This document shows positions 41,289-49,848 of a stretch of DNA of 64,000 nt, piece after piece. This DNA is from Clostridia bacterium (GTDB lineage: Bacteria; Bacillota; Clostridia; Oscillospirales; Acutalibacteraceae). A program made the translations under genes and the position numbers. The notes beneath the pieces were generated by a model, which ran no database searches, was not told the origin of the DNA, and worked only from the letters and a program-made list of their open reading frames with translations. The DNA is taken from contig JAFUNA010000015.1 in assembly GCA_017473165.1 (NCBI GenBank), forward strand, positions 1-64,000, read 5' to 3'. How positions within the stretch are numbered: the first letter of the stretch is position 1; the number at the start of each line of letters is the position of its first letter.

Positions 41289-42551
41289 ATGAGTATGAAA
41301 ATCAATACACACGCTAAAAGTGCCGAGCTCTTTCAGAGAGCCGCAAAGGTAATTCCCTCGGGTCTTTACGGTCATCAGGGCCCCGCAGAGGGCTGCTGCA
41401 TCCCCGTTTCCGCTTACCCTCTTTTCAGCCAGAAAGCACAGGGTACATATTTCTGGGATGTTGACGGCAACAAATACATAGACTATATGTGTGCATACGG
41501 TCCCAACGTTCTCGGCTACAATGACCCCGACGTTGACAAGGCTGTTATGGAGCAGATGAAAATTGAAAACTGCGTTACCGCTCCCTCAACAAAGATTATC
41601 GAGTTTGCAGAGCTTATGGTTGATACCGTAGCTTCGGCAGACTGGGCATTCTTTGCAAAGAACGGCGGCGACACAACAACCGCAGCTATCATGACCGCAA
41701 GAGCAGCAACCCACAGAAAGAAGATTATCTTCGTTAAGGGTTACTACCACGGCGTTGCTCCCTGGTGCCAGAAGATTGACTATCCCGGCGTTCTTCCCGA
41801 GGATGTTTCAAACAACCTTTATGTTGATTGGAACGATTTTGAGCAGCTTGAAAGAATCGTTGAAGAAAACGAAGGTGAAATCGCAGCCTTCATTTCAACT
41901 CCCTATATGCACGGCAACTTTGTTGATAACGTTCTTCCCGCAGAAGGCTATTGGCAGAAGGTACGCAAGCTCTGCACCGACAAGGGTATCGTTCTTATCG
42001 TAGACGACGTTCGCTGCGGCTTCAGACTTGACCTTGCAGGCTCCGACCATCACTACGGCTTTGAAGCTGACCTTATCTGCTTCTGTAAAGCACTTGCAAA
42101 CGGCTGGAACGTTTCCGCACTCTGCGGTAAGGATTGGCTCAAGAGCTCAATCAGCGGTCTTTCCTATACAGGCAGCTATTGGATGAGTGCAGTTCCCTTT
42201 GCGGCTGCAATCGCTTGTATCAACAAGATGAAGGAAATCGACTTTCCCAAGTTCTGCCTCGAAAAGGGCACAATGCTCACCGACGGTCTTAAGGCTGCCG
42301 CTGCAAACAACGGCTTTAACCTTAGCGTTACAGGCGAGCCCGCACTTTTCTATCTCATGCTTAAGGATGACGATTCCCTTATGCTTCATCAGGAATGGAT
42401 TGCAGAGGTTGTCAAGAGAGGCGTCTATATGACCAACCACCACAACCACTTCATCAACGCATCACTTTCCGACGAGGATATCAAGCACACAATCGAGGTT
42501 GCGGAGGATGCTTTCAAGGCAGTTCGCAAGAATCATCCCGAACTCGGTTAA
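41289..42551 (+). CDS. Class III aminotransferase (GSA aminotransferase-like)
   Basis: The 420-residue PLP enzyme belongs to fold type I, class III. It shows KVIPSGLYGHQGP at the start, YIDYMCAYGPNVLGYNDPDV, AKNGGDTTTAAIMTARA (phosphate-binding), DDVRCGFRLD with the PLP-contacting Asp, and the Schiff-base Lys in CFCKALANGWNVSALCG. It resembles glutamate-1-semialdehyde aminomutase but is not hemL by context, since no haem genes are near. AAGGAGG lies 9 bases before the ATG at 41289. It probably transaminates a sugar-derived aldehyde or ketone that the neighbouring transketolase makes or uses; the substrate is unknown. Confidence 0.88.
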   Translation: MSMKINTHAKSAELFQRAAKVIPSGLYGHQGPAEGCCIPVSAYPLFSQKAQGTYFWDVDGNKYIDYMCAYGPNVLGYNDPDVDKAVMEQMKIENCVTAPSTKIIEFAELMVDTVASADWAFFAKNGGDTTTAAIMTARAATHRKKIIFVKGYYHGVAPWCQKIDYPGVLPEDVSNNLYVDWNDFEQLERIVEENEGEIAAFISTPYMHGNFVDNVLPAEGYWQKVRKLCTDKGIVLIVDDVRCGFRLDLAGSDHHYGFEADLICFCKALANGWNVSALCGKDWLKSSISGLSYTGSYWMSAVPFAAAIACINKMKEIDFPKFCLEKGTMLTDGLKAAAANNGFNLSVTGEPALFYLMLKDDDSLMLHQEWIAEVVKRGVYMTNHHNHFINASLSDEDIKHTIEVAEDAFKAVRKNHPELG

Positions 42552-42581
42552 TTATACATAATTTTAAAGGAGGAATTTCCA

Positions 42582-43451
42582 ATGGCATTAACCAAACAGG
42601 AATGGCTTGAGCTTGAAAAGCAGGCTCACGAACTCCGCAAGCTCTGCCTTGACACAACCTATTGGGCAGGCAGTGCTCACATCGGCGGCGGCATGAGCGT
42701 TATGGATATGCTCACCATTCTCTACTACAAGTACATGAAATACGACGTTGCAAATCCCCAGTGGGAAGACAGAGATCGCTTCATCCTCAGCAAGGGTCAT
42801 GCAGGCGTTGCTCTTGCAAGCCTTGTTTGCCATGTTGGTTTCGACGATAAAGAAAAGCTCAAGACCTTCAACCTTTCAAACTCAACAATGGGTATCCACC
42901 TTGACTCAAACAAGGTTAAGGGCGTTGATGCTTCAACAGGTTCACTCGGTCACGGTCTTTCAATCGCTCTCGGAACAGCTCTTGCAGCAAAGGTTCTCGG
43001 CAAGGACTACAAAACCTTCTGTATCCTCGGCGACGGCGAATGCGACGAAGGTTCAAACTGGGAAGCAGGCATGGCTGCAGCTCATTTCAAGGCAGATAAC
43101 CTCATTTCCTTCGTTGACCGCAACAAGTGCATGATCGACGGCAGAACAGAGGATGTTATGAAGCTTGAACCCCTTGCAGACAAGTGGCGTTCATTCGGCT
43201 TCATCGTTAAGGAAGTTGACGGCCATAACTTCAACGAGCTTGCCGATGCAATCGACTTTGCTCTTGAAAACAAGGGTGCTCCCGTTATGATTATCGCCGA
43301 CACCATCAAGGGCTGCGGCGTTGATTACATGGAAGACGACTATAAGTGGCATTACGGCGCACTTAACGAAGAAAAATATGAGCTTGCAAAGGCAAGTCTT
43401 GAAAAATACTATGCAAAACGCGTTGCTCGCGCAGAAAAGGAGGGCATCTGA
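42582..43451 (+). CDS. Transketolase, N-terminal (ThDP-binding) subunit
   Basis: The 289-residue product is the pyrophosphate-binding half of a split transketolase. His and Gly motifs are present: AHIGGGMSVMDMLTILYY, LSKGHAGVALASL, GSLGHGLSIALG. The ThDP/Mg2+ motif ILGDGECDEGSNWEA ends in FVDRNKCMIDG. AAAGGAGGA precedes the ATG, and the other half follows after 2 bases. Such split enzymes transfer a two-carbon ketol unit between sugar phosphates. Its position between aminotransferase and SCP2-like genes hints at a specialised donor or acceptor. Confidence 0.93.
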   Translation: MALTKQEWLELEKQAHELRKLCLDTTYWAGSAHIGGGMSVMDMLTILYYKYMKYDVANPQWEDRDRFILSKGHAGVALASLVCHVGFDDKEKLKTFNLSNSTMGIHLDSNKVKGVDASTGSLGHGLSIALGTALAAKVLGKDYKTFCILGDGECDEGSNWEAGMAAAHFKADNLISFVDRNKCMIDGRTEDVMKLEPLADKWRSFGFIVKEVDGHNFNELADAIDFALENKGAPVMIIADTIKGCGVDYMEDDYKWHYGALNEEKYELAKASLEKYYAKRVARAEKEGI

Positions 43452-43453
43452 TT

Positions 43454-44464
43454 ATGGCAGGCGGATTAACCTATACAGCAACCGAATCAACAGCGTTCTC
43501 AACCGCTGAAATTTACGGTAAGGCTCTCTGCGAGCTTGGCGAAAAGCATCCCGAGGTTGTTGCTCTTACAGCTGACCTTGGCAAATCAACAAAAATCGGT
43601 ATGTTCGGCGAAAAATTCCCCGACAGATACTTCAACGTAGGTATTGCAGAACAGAATATGTTCGGTATGGCAGCAGGTATGGCAAGAGCGGGACTTGTTC
43701 CCTTCCTTTCAACCTTCTCGGTTTTCGCTTCATTAAGAAGTGCCGACCAGCTCCACACAGACATCTGCTATCAGAACGTTAACGCAAAAATCATTGCTAC
43801 CCACGCAGGTACATCCTTCGGTCAGGCAGGTTCAACTCACCACGCAATCTGCGACATGGCAGTTGCACGTTCAATCCCCAACCTCACAGTTATCTGCCCT
43901 GCTGACGGTCTTGAAACCTACAACGCAGTTCATGCTGCATACGATAATTTCGGACCCTACTACATCCGTATCAACAGAGGCTTTGACCGTGTTCTTTATG
44001 ATTCAACAGACTACGGCTTTGAGGTTGGTAAGGCTGTTACAATCAACGAAGGCTCCGACATAACAATCATTGCCTGCGGTTCATGCGTATTCCAGGCATA
44101 TCAGGCTGCAAAGTTCCTTGAAACCAACGACGGTCTTAAGGTAAGAGTTCTCAATATGCACACAATCAAGCCCATCGACAGAGAGGCTATTGTTAAGGCT
44201 GTTATGGATACACGCCGCATTATCACCGCTGAAGACCACAATGTTATCGGCGGCCTTGGTTCCGCAGTAGCAGAAGTTATCGTTGAAGCAGGTAAGGGCT
44301 GTGCGTTCAAGCAGCTCGGTATCCCCGACAAGTTTGCACCCATCGGTCTTCACGAGGACATCATGTCCAGCCTCGGCATCGACCAGAACGGTATTATTGC
44401 CGCTGTTCGTGAGGTTATGGGTAAGGACTTCGAGCTCGACGACGACTGGGACGACGAAGTTTAA
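43454..44464 (+). CDS. Transketolase, C-terminal subunit
   Basis: The 336-residue product holds the pyrimidine-binding and C-terminal transketolase domains. GIAEQNMFGMAAGMA contains the catalytic Glu. ASLRSADQLHTDICY and ATHAGTSFGQAGSTHHAICD follow, with PADGLETYNAV after them. The C-terminal domain begins near residue 195 (ITIIACGSCVFQAYQAAKFL). It needs the preceding subunit to form the active site. Coupling is tight, with two bases between genes. Confidence 0.93.
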   Translation: MAGGLTYTATESTAFSTAEIYGKALCELGEKHPEVVALTADLGKSTKIGMFGEKFPDRYFNVGIAEQNMFGMAAGMARAGLVPFLSTFSVFASLRSADQLHTDICYQNVNAKIIATHAGTSFGQAGSTHHAICDMAVARSIPNLTVICPADGLETYNAVHAAYDNFGPYYIRINRGFDRVLYDSTDYGFEVGKAVTINEGSDITIIACGSCVFQAYQAAKFLETNDGLKVRVLNMHTIKPIDREAIVKAVMDTRRIITAEDHNVIGGLGSAVAEVIVEAGKGCAFKQLGIPDKFAPIGLHEDIMSSLGIDQNGIIAAVREVMGKDFELDDDWDDEV

Positions 44465-44544
44465 TTTGAGTTCTTTTCACTTTCTCGTTCGGTCGTGTAT
44501 ACTGATACACTTCCCTCACTGCGAAAGCGAAAATAATCTCAAAT
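44464..44544 (+). repeat. Large imperfect stem-loop between transketolase and SCP2-like genes
   Basis: ATTTGAG (44464) pairs with CTCAAAT (44538). The inner parts TTTC.CTTTC.CG and CG.AAG.GAAA also pair. The centre is GTGTAT-ACTG-ATACAC (44495-44510). It has no T-run, so it is more likely an mRNA processing or stability element than a terminator. Confidence 0.55.
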
Positions 44545-44573
44545 CTAAAAACTAACCGAAAGGAATGATTATT

Positions 44574-45380
44574 ATGGCTTCGAGAGAAGATATTTTAACC
44601 AATAAAATTTTCCTTTGTGCGGTTCTTCCCCTTATCAAAACAATCGCTTCCGATGACCCCAAGCTTGCAAAGAAATTTGAGCACGCTCATGCGGTTATTC
44701 AGGTAAGTGCCAAAGACCCCGACGCTCCCGAAGGCAAGTTTTCAACTCATTTTGTTGTTAACTGCGGCGAATGGGAGTGCCATACGGATAAGGTAACTGA
44801 CAATGCTCACATTGAACTTGAATTCAAGAGCATTGAAACCATGAACGCATTCTTCAAAGGAAAAATCGGTCCTTCAACGCTTCCCGCAATGAAGGGCATA
44901 ACAAAGAAGCCCGCAGTTTTTGCGGCATTCATGATGACACTTCTCAAAATGTCATCCCTGCTCACCGCAACCGAAGCTCCCGCAGACGAAGAAACAAAGA
45001 AATTGCTTGTTAAATGCTATTTCTATCTTCTTTCAACGGGCATCAGCACACTCAACAAGCATGGTCACGAAGAAATCCACAAGTGGACTCTTTCAAGCCC
45101 CGACAGAGTTTATGCCTGGGCGGTTGACGGATATCCCGAAATTTCGGCTTATATCCGCATAAAGGCAGGTAAGTCAAAGGCAGGCAGAGGCGTTTACAAG
45201 CGTGCTCTTCCCTTCTTCACCATGAGATTTGACTGCCTTGACAGCGCACTCGGAATTCTTATGGGCACAGCTGATATGCTTGAATTCACAAAGGAAAGCA
45301 AGCTTATCATGGACGGTGCACCCGAATTCGGCGCACAGATCGGCGACTATATGATGAAGGTCGGCGACTACGCAAGATAA
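44574..45380 (+). CDS. Double SCP2-like domain protein B
   Basis: The 268-residue product has the same layout as the protein at 40517. A first beta-rich unit with THFVVNCGEWECHTDK leads to IETMNAFFKGKIGPSTLPAM, followed by a helical connector. A second unit has EISAYIRIKAGKSKAGRGVY, then FFTMRFDCLDSALGILMGTA and a C-terminal GAPEFGAQIGDYMMKVGDY. Sequence identity to protein A looks low, so the duplication is old. The ATG at 44574 is chosen, with AAAGGA 9 bases upstream; the earlier ATG at 44565 abuts that site. No signal peptide. It is the last gene of the cluster. Confidence 0.65.
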   Translation: MASREDILTNKIFLCAVLPLIKTIASDDPKLAKKFEHAHAVIQVSAKDPDAPEGKFSTHFVVNCGEWECHTDKVTDNAHIELEFKSIETMNAFFKGKIGPSTLPAMKGITKKPAVFAAFMMTLLKMSSLLTATEAPADEETKKLLVKCYFYLLSTGISTLNKHGHEEIHKWTLSSPDRVYAWAVDGYPEISAYIRIKAGKSKAGRGVYKRALPFFTMRFDCLDSALGILMGTADMLEFTKESKLIMDGAPEFGAQIGDYMMKVGDYAR

Positions 45381-45460
45381 ATTCTGATTGTGATAAATGT
45401 GACGGATCGTCAGCATTTCTCAACAATCTGACAGAAATACAACTAACATTATTAAAAATG

Positions 45461-45494
45461 CAAGGATTGATGTTTCGTCAATCCTTGTTTTTTT
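45461..45494 (+). terminator. Terminator of the SCP2-transketolase cluster
   Basis: CAAGGATTGA (45461-45470) pairs with TCAATCCTTG (45478-45487), followed by TTTTTTT. Confidence 0.93.
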
Positions 45495-45517
45495 ATTTAC
45501 TGACAATTTCTGCGTTA

Positions 45518-45572
45518 TTCTGCAAACCGTAGGGCGGCTTGACCAAAGCCGCCGTGGATTTTATGTGCAGAA
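45518..45572. repeat. Dispersed palindromic repeat (GTAGGG/GCCGTGGATT family)
   Basis: The unit is bounded by TTCTGCA and TGCAGAA and contains GTAGGGCGGCTT...AAGCCGCCGTGGATT. It shares GCCGTGGATT and GTAGGGCGG with the copy near 18761-18810. Confidence 0.55.
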
Positions 45573-45604
45573 TTGAAATTAATTATTCCAAATCTTATAC
45601 AAAA

Positions 45605-45633
45605 TTGTCTATATTTTTACTTGCTTTTAATAA
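45605..45633 (+). promoter_or_regulatory. Possible promoter of the V-ATPase operon
   Basis: TTGTCT (45605) and TAATAA (45628) are 17 bases apart, about 40 bases before the first gene. Confidence 0.45.
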
Positions 45634-45674
45634 TAAATAGGAATAGAATAAGAGAAAAGAAGGAAGGTGCGTTT

Positions 45675-46031
45675 ATGGAAGAAAAAAAGACCGTGCTTGC
45701 CGAGGAAGGCGATAATTTAGGCTCGGTTATCAAGCATCTGATAGATTTTGACGCACAGCAGAGAGCTGTTATTTCCGCTGCTCTTGATGAAAGAGAGGCA
45801 AAGCGGAAGGGGCTTGAGCAGGAGAGGGTCGAAATCGACAAAAAATATATGCTCCGTGCCGACAGGGCGTTGGAGTCGCTTCAAATAAAGGAAAACGAAA
45901 AAGCCGAAAAAGAAATAAACGCTTTGCAAAACGCAGCCGCAAAAAACATTGCGGAGCTTGAAAAAAAGGCGGAGGAAAACGGCGATTTCTGGATTGAGGA
46001 AATATTCAAACGGACAATAAGCGACAATTAA
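45675..46031 (+). CDS. ntpF: V-type ATPase peripheral stalk subunit (G/H-like)
   Basis: The 118-residue product is a charged coiled coil (about 25-105, rich in Glu, Lys and Ala), as expected of the NtpF/AhaH stalk subunit. That subunit pairs with subunit E to hold the catalytic head. GGAAGGTG lies before the ATG at 45675. It is the first gene of the operon. Assignment rests on position and coiled-coil pattern, not on a unique motif. Confidence 0.75.
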   Translation: MEEKKTVLAEEGDNLGSVIKHLIDFDAQQRAVISAALDEREAKRKGLEQERVEIDKKYMLRADRALESLQIKENEKAEKEINALQNAAAKNIAELEKKAEENGDFWIEEIFKRTISDN

Positions 46032-46053
46032 TTAAAGAAGGGAGGGCAGCCGG

Positions 46054-47109
46054 ATGGAATCAAAGGCTTCCAATTCCGTTATGACAAGGGTGAGAGCCAA
46101 ATACGGCTGCCGCCTTAAAAGAGAAGATTACGAAGCTCTTGCGGGGGCACAGAATATCAAAGAGGTTGTAAGCTTCATGAAATCCCGCAGCGGCTATGCC
46201 GAGCATTTTGAAAAGCTTGCTTCGGACCCCAATCTTCACAGGCTGAAGCTGGAGCATTCATTGCAGGCAGCCTTTGAAACCGAGGCAAGCCGTCTTTGCG
46301 GCTTTGAAAAAACGGTTGGCTATCCCATACTCAAATATATGATGCTCGACCGTGAAACGGAGCTTATTCTTGACTATATTGTCAATCTTTCATTCGGCAC
46401 GCCCGAAAAAATGATTCTGAAAACTCCTCAAAAATCGAACACGGGAACAAAAATTGACTTCTCAAAGCTTTTTCAAATCAGAGATGTCAGGGAGCTTTCG
46501 AGATATCTTTCAAAAACGAGATATTCAAAGCTTGTGCCCGTTTTACCGAAGAATGAGGGCGATGAATTTGACATTTCTCTTATCGAAGCTACCCTCGGAA
46601 AGATAAAATACAAAATGGTGTTTTCCGAAATCGAAAAATCATTCTCGGCGGAAACGGCAAAAATTCTTTCGGCGGGAATTCTTATGAGAATCGAGCTTTC
46701 CGACCTTGATATGATTTACAGGGCAAAAAAATACTACAATTTGTCCGCAAGCTATATCAGCACAAACCTTGTGGGATACCGCTATCTGCTTTCTTCTGCG
46801 GCGTTTGAGCAGCTTATTGAAGCGGCGAATGCCGATGAATTCATGGCGATATTCAAAAAAACGAGATATAAGTCAAGGGTTGAGCGTTTCGGGATAGAGG
46901 ATGTTGAGCTCTTTCAGAAAAAATCGGTTATGGAAAACGAGATAAGGCAGATTCATTTTTCTGCCGACCCCGCAGTTGTGCTTTCGGCTTATCTGCGGTT
47001 TCTTGAAACCGAATGCGAAAATATAACGAAAATAATTGAGGGAATAACCTATAAAATTCCCAAAGAAGATATTCTCGGAAATCTGATTATAACAGAGAAA
47101 GGAGAGTGA
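46054..47109 (+). CDS. ntpC: V-type ATPase subunit C
   Basis: The 351-residue product belongs to the V0d/AC39 family, which links the rotor shaft to the membrane ring. It starts NSVMTRVRAKYGCRLKREDY and shows DRETELILDYI and ELSDLDMIYRAKKYYNLS, with the terminal AYLRFLETECENITKIIEGI typical of the family. GGGAGGGCAG precedes the ATG. The next gene begins 4 bases after its stop. Confidence 0.92.
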   Translation: MESKASNSVMTRVRAKYGCRLKREDYEALAGAQNIKEVVSFMKSRSGYAEHFEKLASDPNLHRLKLEHSLQAAFETEASRLCGFEKTVGYPILKYMMLDRETELILDYIVNLSFGTPEKMILKTPQKSNTGTKIDFSKLFQIRDVRELSRYLSKTRYSKLVPVLPKNEGDEFDISLIEATLGKIKYKMVFSEIEKSFSAETAKILSAGILMRIELSDLDMIYRAKKYYNLSASYISTNLVGYRYLLSSAAFEQLIEAANADEFMAIFKKTRYKSRVERFGIEDVELFQKKSVMENEIRQIHFSADPAVVLSAYLRFLETECENITKIIEGITYKIPKEDILGNLIITEKGE

Positions 47110-47113
47110 GAGA

Positions 47114-49033
47114 ATGGCTGTTGAAAAAATGAGGCTGTTGAGTATATTCGGCAACTACGACGACCTTGACAAGGCGATTAAGGTCTGCGTTGACAGCGGA
47201 AGCTTTCAGCCCGAAAATGCGTCGGCGTTAATCGGCGATTCCGAAGGCTTTTCCTATATCAGCGAAGAAAATCCCTATTCATTCAGGCTTATGAAAATCC
47301 GTGAGATTTTTGAAAGCTTTGAGCGAGAGCCGAAATTCATTGAGGACTGCTCATCGGTTGATATCGACGAGGCTAACCGCAGAGTGGACGAGCTTTATGA
47401 CACCATAAAAAGCATCAAAACCCACGATTCGGTTGTAAATACGAAAATCGAGGAAACGAAGCGTGTTATCGAGCAGCTTTCTCACTTTGAGCATCTGGAT
47501 ATTAACCTTGAGGATGCGGTAAACTGCGATTACATCCGTGTGCGTTTCGGCAGACTTCCTTTTGAGGGCTTCGAAAAGCTGAAAAAATATAACAAAGACA
47601 TAAGCTCCATTTTTTATCCCGATTCCAGCGACGATGTGGGCTACTGGGGAATGTATGTTACTCCCATTGACAAGGCTGCGGAGGCTGACAGAGTTTACGC
47701 ATCGCTTTTCTTTGAGAGAATGTGGATAAGAGGCTTCGGAGGCGGCACTCCCGCATCAAATCTTGCCCGCCTCAAAAAAGAGCTTGAAGAGCTTGAAGAA
47801 AACAAGCGTGCAGTCGACGAAAGCGACGATATCTATTTCAAGGAGCACACGGAGCTTTTTGACCTCTACTATTCAAAAATCAAAACTCTTCATGACAGCT
47901 TTGAGGTAAGAAAGTTTGCGGCGAAATATCACGGCAGCTTTTTCCTTGGCGGCTGGGTGCCGAAAAAAGAGGAAAAGGCAATTGTCGGCAAACTCAAAGA
48001 GATTGAGGGCGTTGAGGTTGAGGCGGCTGACCCCAAGGAATTCAAAAAACTGACTCCGCCAACCAAAATCAAAAGCTCCTTCCTCACAAGAGCATATCAG
48101 TTCTATACCGAAATCTACGGCGTGCCGTCATATAACGAGGTTGACCCGACGGGACTGGTTGCGGTTGTTTACACCCTGCTTTACGGCATAATGTTTGCCG
48201 ACCTCGGACAGGGCATCGTGCTTTCAATCGTGGGCTGGTTTATGTATAAGTTCATGAACATGAGGCTCGGCAAAATCCTTGTTCCCTGCGGAATAAGTGC
48301 GGCGATATTCGGCACGGTGTTCGGCAGCGTTTTCGGAAATGAGGAGCTTCTCAACCCAATGTTCCATGCTCTGGGATTTGAAGAAAAGCCGATTGAAATA
48401 ATGGATTCGGCGCTGATGTTCATTATTGTTTCAATCGTTCTCGGCGTCGGAATAATCGTTGTTTCAATGCTTTTCAACGTTGTTTCGAGCATCAAGAAGC
48501 GGGATATGAGCTCCGCAATTTTCGGGCACAACGGAATTGCAGGCATCGTTCTTTATGCTTCGCTGATTCTTCTGCTTGTCAATATGTTCATGGGTCTGGG
48601 AATCAGCACAAAGGCTCTTGCAATCGGCGGCATTCTTGTTCCCGTTATTCTCATTTTCCTCAAGCATCCTCTCGGGGAGCTTGTTACGGGAAAGAAGCCG
48701 AAAATCGAAAGCGTTTCCGATTTCATCATTGAAAATTTCTTTGAGCTTTTCGAGGTTATTCTCAGCTATATGTCGAATACCTTAAGCTTCCTGCGTGTCG
48801 GTGCATTCGTGCTTATCCACGCCTGTATGATGTCAACCTTTGCGGCACTTGCGGGCATAACGGGCGGCGGTGTTGCGGCGGTTATCATTATGATTTTCGG
48901 CAACATCTTTGTTATCGCCCTTGAAGGATTGCTTGTAGGCATTCAGGTTTTGCGACTTAACTTTTACGAAATATTCAGCAGATTTTATGACGGTGCGGGC
49001 ATTCCGTTCACACCGATTAAAATCGGAGACTAA
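47114..49033 (+). CDS. ntpI: V-type ATPase subunit I
   Basis: The 639-residue product is the membrane stator (a-subunit). The N-terminal cytoplasmic half (1-330) is a long coiled-coil arm (EKMRLLSIFGNYDDLDKAIK at the start). The C-terminal half has about seven helices, with GLVAVVYTLLYGIMFADLGQG and the ion-path region FEVILSYMSNTLSFLRVGAF. The Arg in SFLRVGAF is the conserved residue facing the ring. Ion specificity (H+ or Na+) is not clear. Confidence 0.95.
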   Translation: MAVEKMRLLSIFGNYDDLDKAIKVCVDSGSFQPENASALIGDSEGFSYISEENPYSFRLMKIREIFESFEREPKFIEDCSSVDIDEANRRVDELYDTIKSIKTHDSVVNTKIEETKRVIEQLSHFEHLDINLEDAVNCDYIRVRFGRLPFEGFEKLKKYNKDISSIFYPDSSDDVGYWGMYVTPIDKAAEADRVYASLFFERMWIRGFGGGTPASNLARLKKELEELEENKRAVDESDDIYFKEHTELFDLYYSKIKTLHDSFEVRKFAAKYHGSFFLGGWVPKKEEKAIVGKLKEIEGVEVEAADPKEFKKLTPPTKIKSSFLTRAYQFYTEIYGVPSYNEVDPTGLVAVVYTLLYGIMFADLGQGIVLSIVGWFMYKFMNMRLGKILVPCGISAAIFGTVFGSVFGNEELLNPMFHALGFEEKPIEIMDSALMFIIVSIVLGVGIIVVSMLFNVVSSIKKRDMSSAIFGHNGIAGIVLYASLILLLVNMFMGLGISTKALAIGGILVPVILIFLKHPLGELVTGKKPKIESVSDFIIENFFELFEVILSYMSNTLSFLRVGAFVLIHACMMSTFAALAGITGGGVAAVIIMIFGNIFVIALEGLLVGIQVLRLNFYEIFSRFYDGAGIPFTPIKIGD

Positions 49034-49052
49034 AATATAAAGGAGAATTATT

Positions 49053-49529
49053 ATGTCATCAATTACAATTGCTCTTTGCGTTATACTTCCCATACTTGCC
49101 CTTGTTGTCTCTGTTTGGGCATCAATCCGCTGCATGGATAAAACAAAAAGCGGCAAAAAGGCATTCGGCCGTCAGCTTCTTGTGCTTGGCGTAGCTCTTA
49201 CGGTTGCTTTTTCCTGCATGGGCGTTGCCTATGCGGCTGAAGACGGTGCTCCCGCCGCAGAAGCAGCGGTTGAAGTTGCTGAAGAAGAAACACAGGCAGA
49301 CGGCGGCATTGCACAGGGCTTAAGCTTTATCGGTGCTGCTCTTGCAATCGGTCTTGCGGCAATCGGTGCGGGTATTGCTCTTGCATCGGGTGCACCCGCA
49401 GCTATCGGTGCGGTTGCGGAAGACCCCAAATCATTCGGTAAGGCAATGATTTTCGTTGCTTTGGGCGAGGCTGTTGCGATTTACGGCTTCATTATCGCCT
49501 TCCTTATGATTCTTCCCACACTCCAGTAA
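49053..49529 (+). CDS. ntpK: V-type ATPase subunit K (proteolipid ring)
   Basis: The 158-residue product has four hydrophobic stretches (about 4-24, 41-62, 88-112, 130-153). The ion-binding Glu is Glu139 in VALGEAVAIYGF of the last helix. The second helix ends AYAA before an acidic, Ala-rich loop (63-82), which looks like a signal-peptidase site. If cut there, the ring subunit would be a two-helix form. AAAGGAG lies before the ATG. Subunit F starts one base after its stop. Confidence 0.92.
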   Translation: MSSITIALCVILPILALVVSVWASIRCMDKTKSGKKAFGRQLLVLGVALTVAFSCMGVAYAAEDGAPAAEAAVEVAEEETQADGGIAQGLSFIGAALAIGLAAIGAGIALASGAPAAIGAVAEDPKSFGKAMIFVALGEAVAIYGFIIAFLMILPTLQ

Positions 49530-49530
49530 T

Positions 49531-49836
49531 ATGAAATACAAGTTGGTAAGCGACAGCCACGACGCACTCACGGGAATGCGGCTTGCGGGAATTGAAGGCG
49601 TGTTTGTGAGCAGTGCGGCGGAGGCTGAAAAGGAAATCGGCAAGTGCATTGACGATGAAGAAATCGGCATTGTGCTTGTAACCGAGCGTCTTGCGGAAAG
49701 CTGTGCGGAGCTTATTGATTCCGTTAAGCTCACAAAAAGCAGACCCCTTATCGTAACTATTCCCCGCTCAAAGCGTTCACAGGTTGACGATAACATCATG
49801 CGATATGTCCGTGAGGCTATAGGCATAAAAATTTAA
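49531..49836 (+). CDS. ntpG: V-type ATPase subunit F
   Basis: The 101-residue product has the compact alpha/beta fold of subunit F: KLVSDSHDALTGMRLAGIEG, EIGIVLVTERLA, and the ending VDDNIMRYVREAIGIKI. It sits on the rotor shaft with subunit D. Its ATG lies one base after the ntpK stop. Confidence 0.93.
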   Translation: MKYKLVSDSHDALTGMRLAGIEGVFVSSAAEAEKEIGKCIDDEEIGIVLVTERLAESCAELIDSVKLTKSRPLIVTIPRSKRSQVDDNIMRYVREAIGIKI

Positions 49837-49848
49837 GGCGGTGAGAAG

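Noticed and set aside
41289-42551. hemL (haem synthesis) as identity of the aminotransferase
   Set aside because: The motifs are class III, but no haem genes are near and the context is transketolase and SCP2-like genes; the specific name is not supported.
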